Shown piece by piece: positions 6,413 to 8,388 of a stretch of DNA of 8,388 nt. Positions within the stretch are counted from its first letter, which is position 1; each line of letters starts with the position of its first letter. Source of the stretch: Chloroflexota bacterium (GTDB lineage: Bacteria; Chloroflexota; UBA5177; JANWHV01). The stretch is taken from assembly GCA_025450375.1 (NCBI GenBank), contig JANWHO010000354.1, positions 1-8,388 of the forward strand, read 5' to 3'. Made by a program: the position numbers and the translations under genes. Below the pieces are notes generated by a model, which was not told the DNA's origin, made no database searches, and saw only the letters and a list, made by a program, of their open reading frames with translations.

Positions 6413-6625
6413 ATGGCACACTATGATGCCTTCTTATTGCGCATCTGGCGCACGGGAGATGGCGCGACGGAGCAATGGGCCATCCGGCTCCAACATCTAC
6501 CGGATGGCCAGATTGCGCGCCTGGCCGACCTGGAGCATCTGTTGGCGCATTTACAGGCCGTGTTACCGGCGGACCCGGCATCGCCGGACCCACTGGGAGA
6601 CCTTGATGAACAGGGATTAAAGTAA
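6413..6625 (+). CDS. Small conserved-looking protein of unknown function (70 aa)
   Basis: A 70-residue soluble protein opening MAHYDAFLLRIWR, with no signal peptide, membrane segment or cysteine. It has an N-terminal strand-like stretch, a Trp-Ala-x-Arg-Leu strand (WAIRLQHL), and a Leu-rich helix (LADLEHLLAHLQAVL), followed by a Pro/Asp-rich tail. I recall similar short proteins as uncharacterised genes in Chloroflexota, but cannot name a family. The ATG is preceded by a purine-rich stretch (GAAGGAGAGGACGAGG). It is the first gene after the divergent control region and lies 91 bases before the cupredoxin gene on the same strand, so co-transcription is likely. The clean start, stop and position support a real gene; its function is unknown. 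Confidence 0.65.
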   Translation: MAHYDAFLLRIWRTGDGATEQWAIRLQHLPDGQIARLADLEHLLAHLQAVLPADPASPDPLGDLDEQGLK

Positions 6626-6699
6626 AAGAAAGGAGGGTGAACCTCGGGATTCTCCCGCGGCACTGCCGAGGACACAACCGATTGATCGAGTCAACCATG

Positions 6700-6705
6700 A
6701 AGGAG
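6700..6705 (+). promoter_or_regulatory. Ribosome binding site of the cupredoxin gene
   Basis: AAGGAG lies 11 bases before the ATG at 6717, at the long end of usual spacing; a second AGG lies closer. The rest of the 91-base interval holds an AGGAGG at 6631-6636 without a well-spaced start codon after it. Confidence 0.5.
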
Positions 6706-6716
6706 ATAGGTAGGAC

Positions 6717-7676
6717 ATGAAATATCATCGAACTCTTCTACTCGCCGGGTTGCTGGCCCTGGGCTTGGGCTCCGCCGGTTTCACACGCGCATCGGAGGCG
6801 CGGCAGACCGCCACGACTCCCACCGCGCCCATGGCCTACACGGTGACGGCGGGCTTCGGCGATCAAGGCGGGGAGGGCAACTACTTCGTGCCCCAAGCGA
6901 TCGAGATCTATCCTGGGGATACGATTACCTGGAAGGTCGGCGGCGCCCTGGAGCCTCACACGGTCACCTTCGGTCCCACGGCGTTGCTGACCACGCTCTC
7001 GAACGGCCTGGTCAACCCGATCATGCAAAAGGCCGGACCGCCGATCATCGCCTTCAATTCGCGGGCGGTGTACCCCACCCATGGAACCACCTATGGCGGC
7101 ACCGGCTTCGCCAATTCCGGCATTTTGCACGGGAAGGGCAAGTCCTGGAGCCTGACCTTTACCAAGCCAGGGACCTATCACTACTACTGCCTGATTCACT
7201 ACGACACGAGTCCCGGCGGCCAGAAGATGGGCGGCACGGTCATTGTCAATCCTCGCCCGGCCGCGGCTCATGTCTACAACGTCAGCGCGGGCTCGATGTA
7301 CGACAGCGCGGTCAACGGCTCCGACAATTTCACTCCCGCTCGACTGACCATCCATACTGGCGATATGGTCATATGGCACGGCTTTCTGCACACCATTACC
7401 TTCGGCTCAGCCGTCGAGATCGCCCACCTCCAGCAGACGGTGATTGTGCCTGTCCCCCAGAAGGCCGGCCCGCCGATCCTGGCCTTCAACCCACTGGTCG
7501 CCCTGCCAAGCGGCGGCAAAGCCTATGACGGTACGGGCTTCGTCAGCTCCGGCTTGCTGACCCCAACCGGCCCCCAGGTGCCCTCGTACACGCTCACGTT
7601 TACCAAGGCGGGCACCTACCCCTATGCCTGCCTGCTTCATGTCCACATGCAGGGTACGATCACCGTCCTCCCCTAA
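6717..7676 (+). CDS. Secreted two-domain cupredoxin (plastocyanin/azurin-like) with two type-1 copper sites
   Basis: A 319-residue exported protein. Residues 1-25 form a Sec signal peptide (MKYHR, then a Leu/Ala/Gly core), with likely cleavage near TRA-SEA; no lipobox is present. Two cupredoxin domains follow, at about 40-178 and 185-319. Each has the full ligand set of a type-1 copper site: H81, C158, H161 and M171 in the first, H225, C305, H308 and M311 in the second. The two halves look like an internal duplication, as both contain QKAGPPI(I/L)AFN about 25-28 residues after the first His, a GTGF..SG(I/L)L segment, and LTFTK.GTY before the Cys. A plausible role is electron transfer or copper binding outside the membrane, but no partner enzyme is visible. 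It lies downstream of the 70-residue gene, probably in one operon, and is followed by a strong hairpin. Confidence 0.9.
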   Translation: MKYHRTLLLAGLLALGLGSAGFTRASEARQTATTPTAPMAYTVTAGFGDQGGEGNYFVPQAIEIYPGDTITWKVGGALEPHTVTFGPTALLTTLSNGLVNPIMQKAGPPIIAFNSRAVYPTHGTTYGGTGFANSGILHGKGKSWSLTFTKPGTYHYYCLIHYDTSPGGQKMGGTVIVNPRPAAAHVYNVSAGSMYDSAVNGSDNFTPARLTIHTGDMVIWHGFLHTITFGSAVEIAHLQQTVIVPVPQKAGPPILAFNPLVALPSGGKAYDGTGFVSSGLLTPTGPQVPSYTLTFTKAGTYPYACLLHVHMQGTITVLP

Positions 7677-7684
7677 CCACTCCC

Positions 7685-7717
7685 GGACGCGCGGCGCGCA
7701 TCGGGCGCCGCGCGTCC
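7685..7717 (+). terminator. Perfect 13-bp GC hairpin after the cupredoxin gene
   Basis: GGACGCGCGGCGC and its exact reverse complement flank a 7-base loop, starting eight bases after the stop codon. There is no T-run after it, so it may be a terminator of the kind used in high-GC genomes, or an mRNA-stabilising hairpin. Being symmetrical, it could also stop transcripts coming from the right. Confidence 0.7.
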
Positions 7718-7859
7718 AACCCTGGCCGGAACGCGATGCGCGGAGCTTCCCTGATCACGAAAGCTGCCTCCTCGGCAACTGTTGGACACGGAACTTCCTT
7801 GGATATCGACAATGCAGCTTACGAAGCGTCGCGGCGTGGAGACCCAGGAAAATGATAGA

Positions 7860-7903
7860 GAAGCGGGCAGGAATCCGTGATTGCCACCGGGTCGGCCCGC
7901 TTC
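7860..7903 (-). terminator. Possible terminator of the right-edge minus-strand gene
   Basis: GAAGCGGGC (7860-7868) and GCCCGCTTC (7895-7903) are perfect 9-base arms around a 26-base loop, three bases after the stop codon at 7907. On the minus strand the stem is followed by a T-rich stretch (TCTCTATCATTTTCC). The long loop weakens the call. The rest of 7718-7859 shows no gene that I can support. Confidence 0.4.
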
Positions 7904-7906
7904 CCG

Positions 7907-8388
7907 TTACCGGGTGAGGCGCTGCCAGGCCATCAAACAGGCAATCAGCACCGCGAGTCCGATCGCGGCCTGCGAGAGGCCGATCACGGTGCAGATCAGG
8001 GCTACGACGAACCCCAGGAAGGCCGAACCGATCGCCAGTCGGCCGCGGCTGCCCGGCTGAAGCGAACCCACGAGCTGACGCGTGAAGGCAGCCGCCGATC
8101 GCTCCTCCGGTCCGGCGATCGGATCCCGTGTCCAGCCCAGCGAGCGTTCAACCTCCAGCAGGCGTTCCTGGCGCGCGGCGTGGGCTCGTGCCTGGCCGAC
8201 CAGGGATTGGCCGGTCCTACTGGTCGCTGTTTCAAGCTGAGTCAGGATTCTCTCCAGCCCCAGGACAGTGACGGCCTCGGTGACCGAGATCGGCACATAG
8301 GACCGGGCGAGCGCCCCGATGTGACCAGCCTGCCGGCGCTCCTGGTGAGGATAGACCCGGGCCCAACACGGAGTCGTGCTATCGATCA
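7907..8388 (-). CDS. C-terminal part of an unrecognised membrane-anchored protein, 5' end beyond window
   Basis: The frame is open from the right edge to the stop at 7907, giving 159 visible residues. A GTG at 8296 would give 129 residues but has no ribosome site, and the 30 codons before it read like protein (RVYPHQERRQAGHIGALARSY), so I extend the gene past the edge. The visible part is a charged helical region (ERILTQLETATSR to RQERLLEVERSLGW), an acidic/Ala linker, then two close hydrophobic segments forming a membrane hairpin (LAIGSAFLGFVVALICTVIGL, truncated here by one residue at each end in practice about 19-20 residues, and AAIGLAVLIACLMAW), and a short basic tail WQRLTR. This places the soluble part on the cytoplasmic side if the tail follows the positive-inside rule. 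It converges on the cupredoxin gene. I do not recognise a family. Confidence 0.6.
   Translation of the reverse strand, partial: IDSTTPCWARVYPHQERRQAGHIGALARSYVPISVTEAVTVLGLERILTQLETATSRTGQSLVGQARAHAARQERLLEVERSLGWTRDPIAGPEERSAAAFTRQLVGSLQPGSRGRLAIGSAFLGFVVALICTVIGLSQAAIGLAVLIACLMAWQRLTR

Noticed and set aside
6642..6671. CCTCGG / CCGAGG inverted repeat between the small gene and the cupredoxin gene
   Set aside because: Only six base pairs with an 18-base loop and no T-run. It is not strong enough to call a terminator.
6637..6720. A 27-codon leader frame (GTG start) overlapping the cupredoxin start as ATGA, next to a strong AGGAGG
   Set aside because: The AGGAGG directly touches the GTG, leaving no workable spacing, and the peptide has no recognisable attenuation feature. 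Chance is the simpler reading.
6738..7391. A 217-codon open frame on the minus strand
   Set aside because: It is antisense to the cupredoxin gene, Arg/Gly-rich and without any recognisable motif.

Overview
The window is GC-rich and densely coding, and it looks like an accessory region of a high-GC bacterium. Chloroflexota is the best guess, with Actinomycetota as the alternative. The reasons are a very large SARP/AfsR-type regulator with an NB-ARC-like ATPase and TPR repeats, a short Cys-rich N-terminal module of a kind I associate with Chloroflexota, and secreted plastocyanin-like proteins. The organism assignment is inference from protein style only.

Bases 1-2801 (minus strand) hold what I read as a toxin/immunity pair. 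The 863-residue protein ends in a barnase-type RNase domain: the C-terminal DHYATFSRIR closely resembles the C-terminus of barnase, and residues equivalent to its catalytic Glu, Arg and His are present. Its N-terminus carries an LQRAVGNRAV motif of the kind found in proteins linked to extracellular contractile injection systems (eCIS), next to DUF4157 in many of them. Between the two lie TolA-like charged helices and a block of Trp-centred repeats that I cannot assign. Directly downstream, overlapping by four bases (GTGA), a GTG-started gene encodes a barstar-like immunity protein that runs off the left edge.

Bases 2914-6207 (minus strand) encode a regulator of about 1,097 residues: a Cys-rich N-terminal module, a SARP winged helix, a BTAD domain, a STAND-type ATPase and five TPR-like repeats with an exact 40-residue period. 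It lies upstream of the toxin in the same orientation, 112 bases away. A possible separate toxin promoter sits in the gap.

Bases 6208-6412 are a divergent control region. It contains two CTGAAACGA direct repeats exactly 11 bases apart, the usual geometry of SARP operators, followed by two perfect palindromes.

Bases 6413-7676 (plus strand) carry a 70-residue small protein and then a secreted protein with two cupredoxin domains, both with complete type-1 copper ligand sets. A strong GC hairpin follows. Bases 7907-8388 (minus strand) are the C-terminal part of an unrecognised membrane-anchored protein that enters from the right edge; it converges on the cupredoxin gene.

The working model, which is inference, is an injected or secreted RNase toxin with its own immunity gene, lying next to a SARP regulator that may also control the divergent cupredoxin operon.
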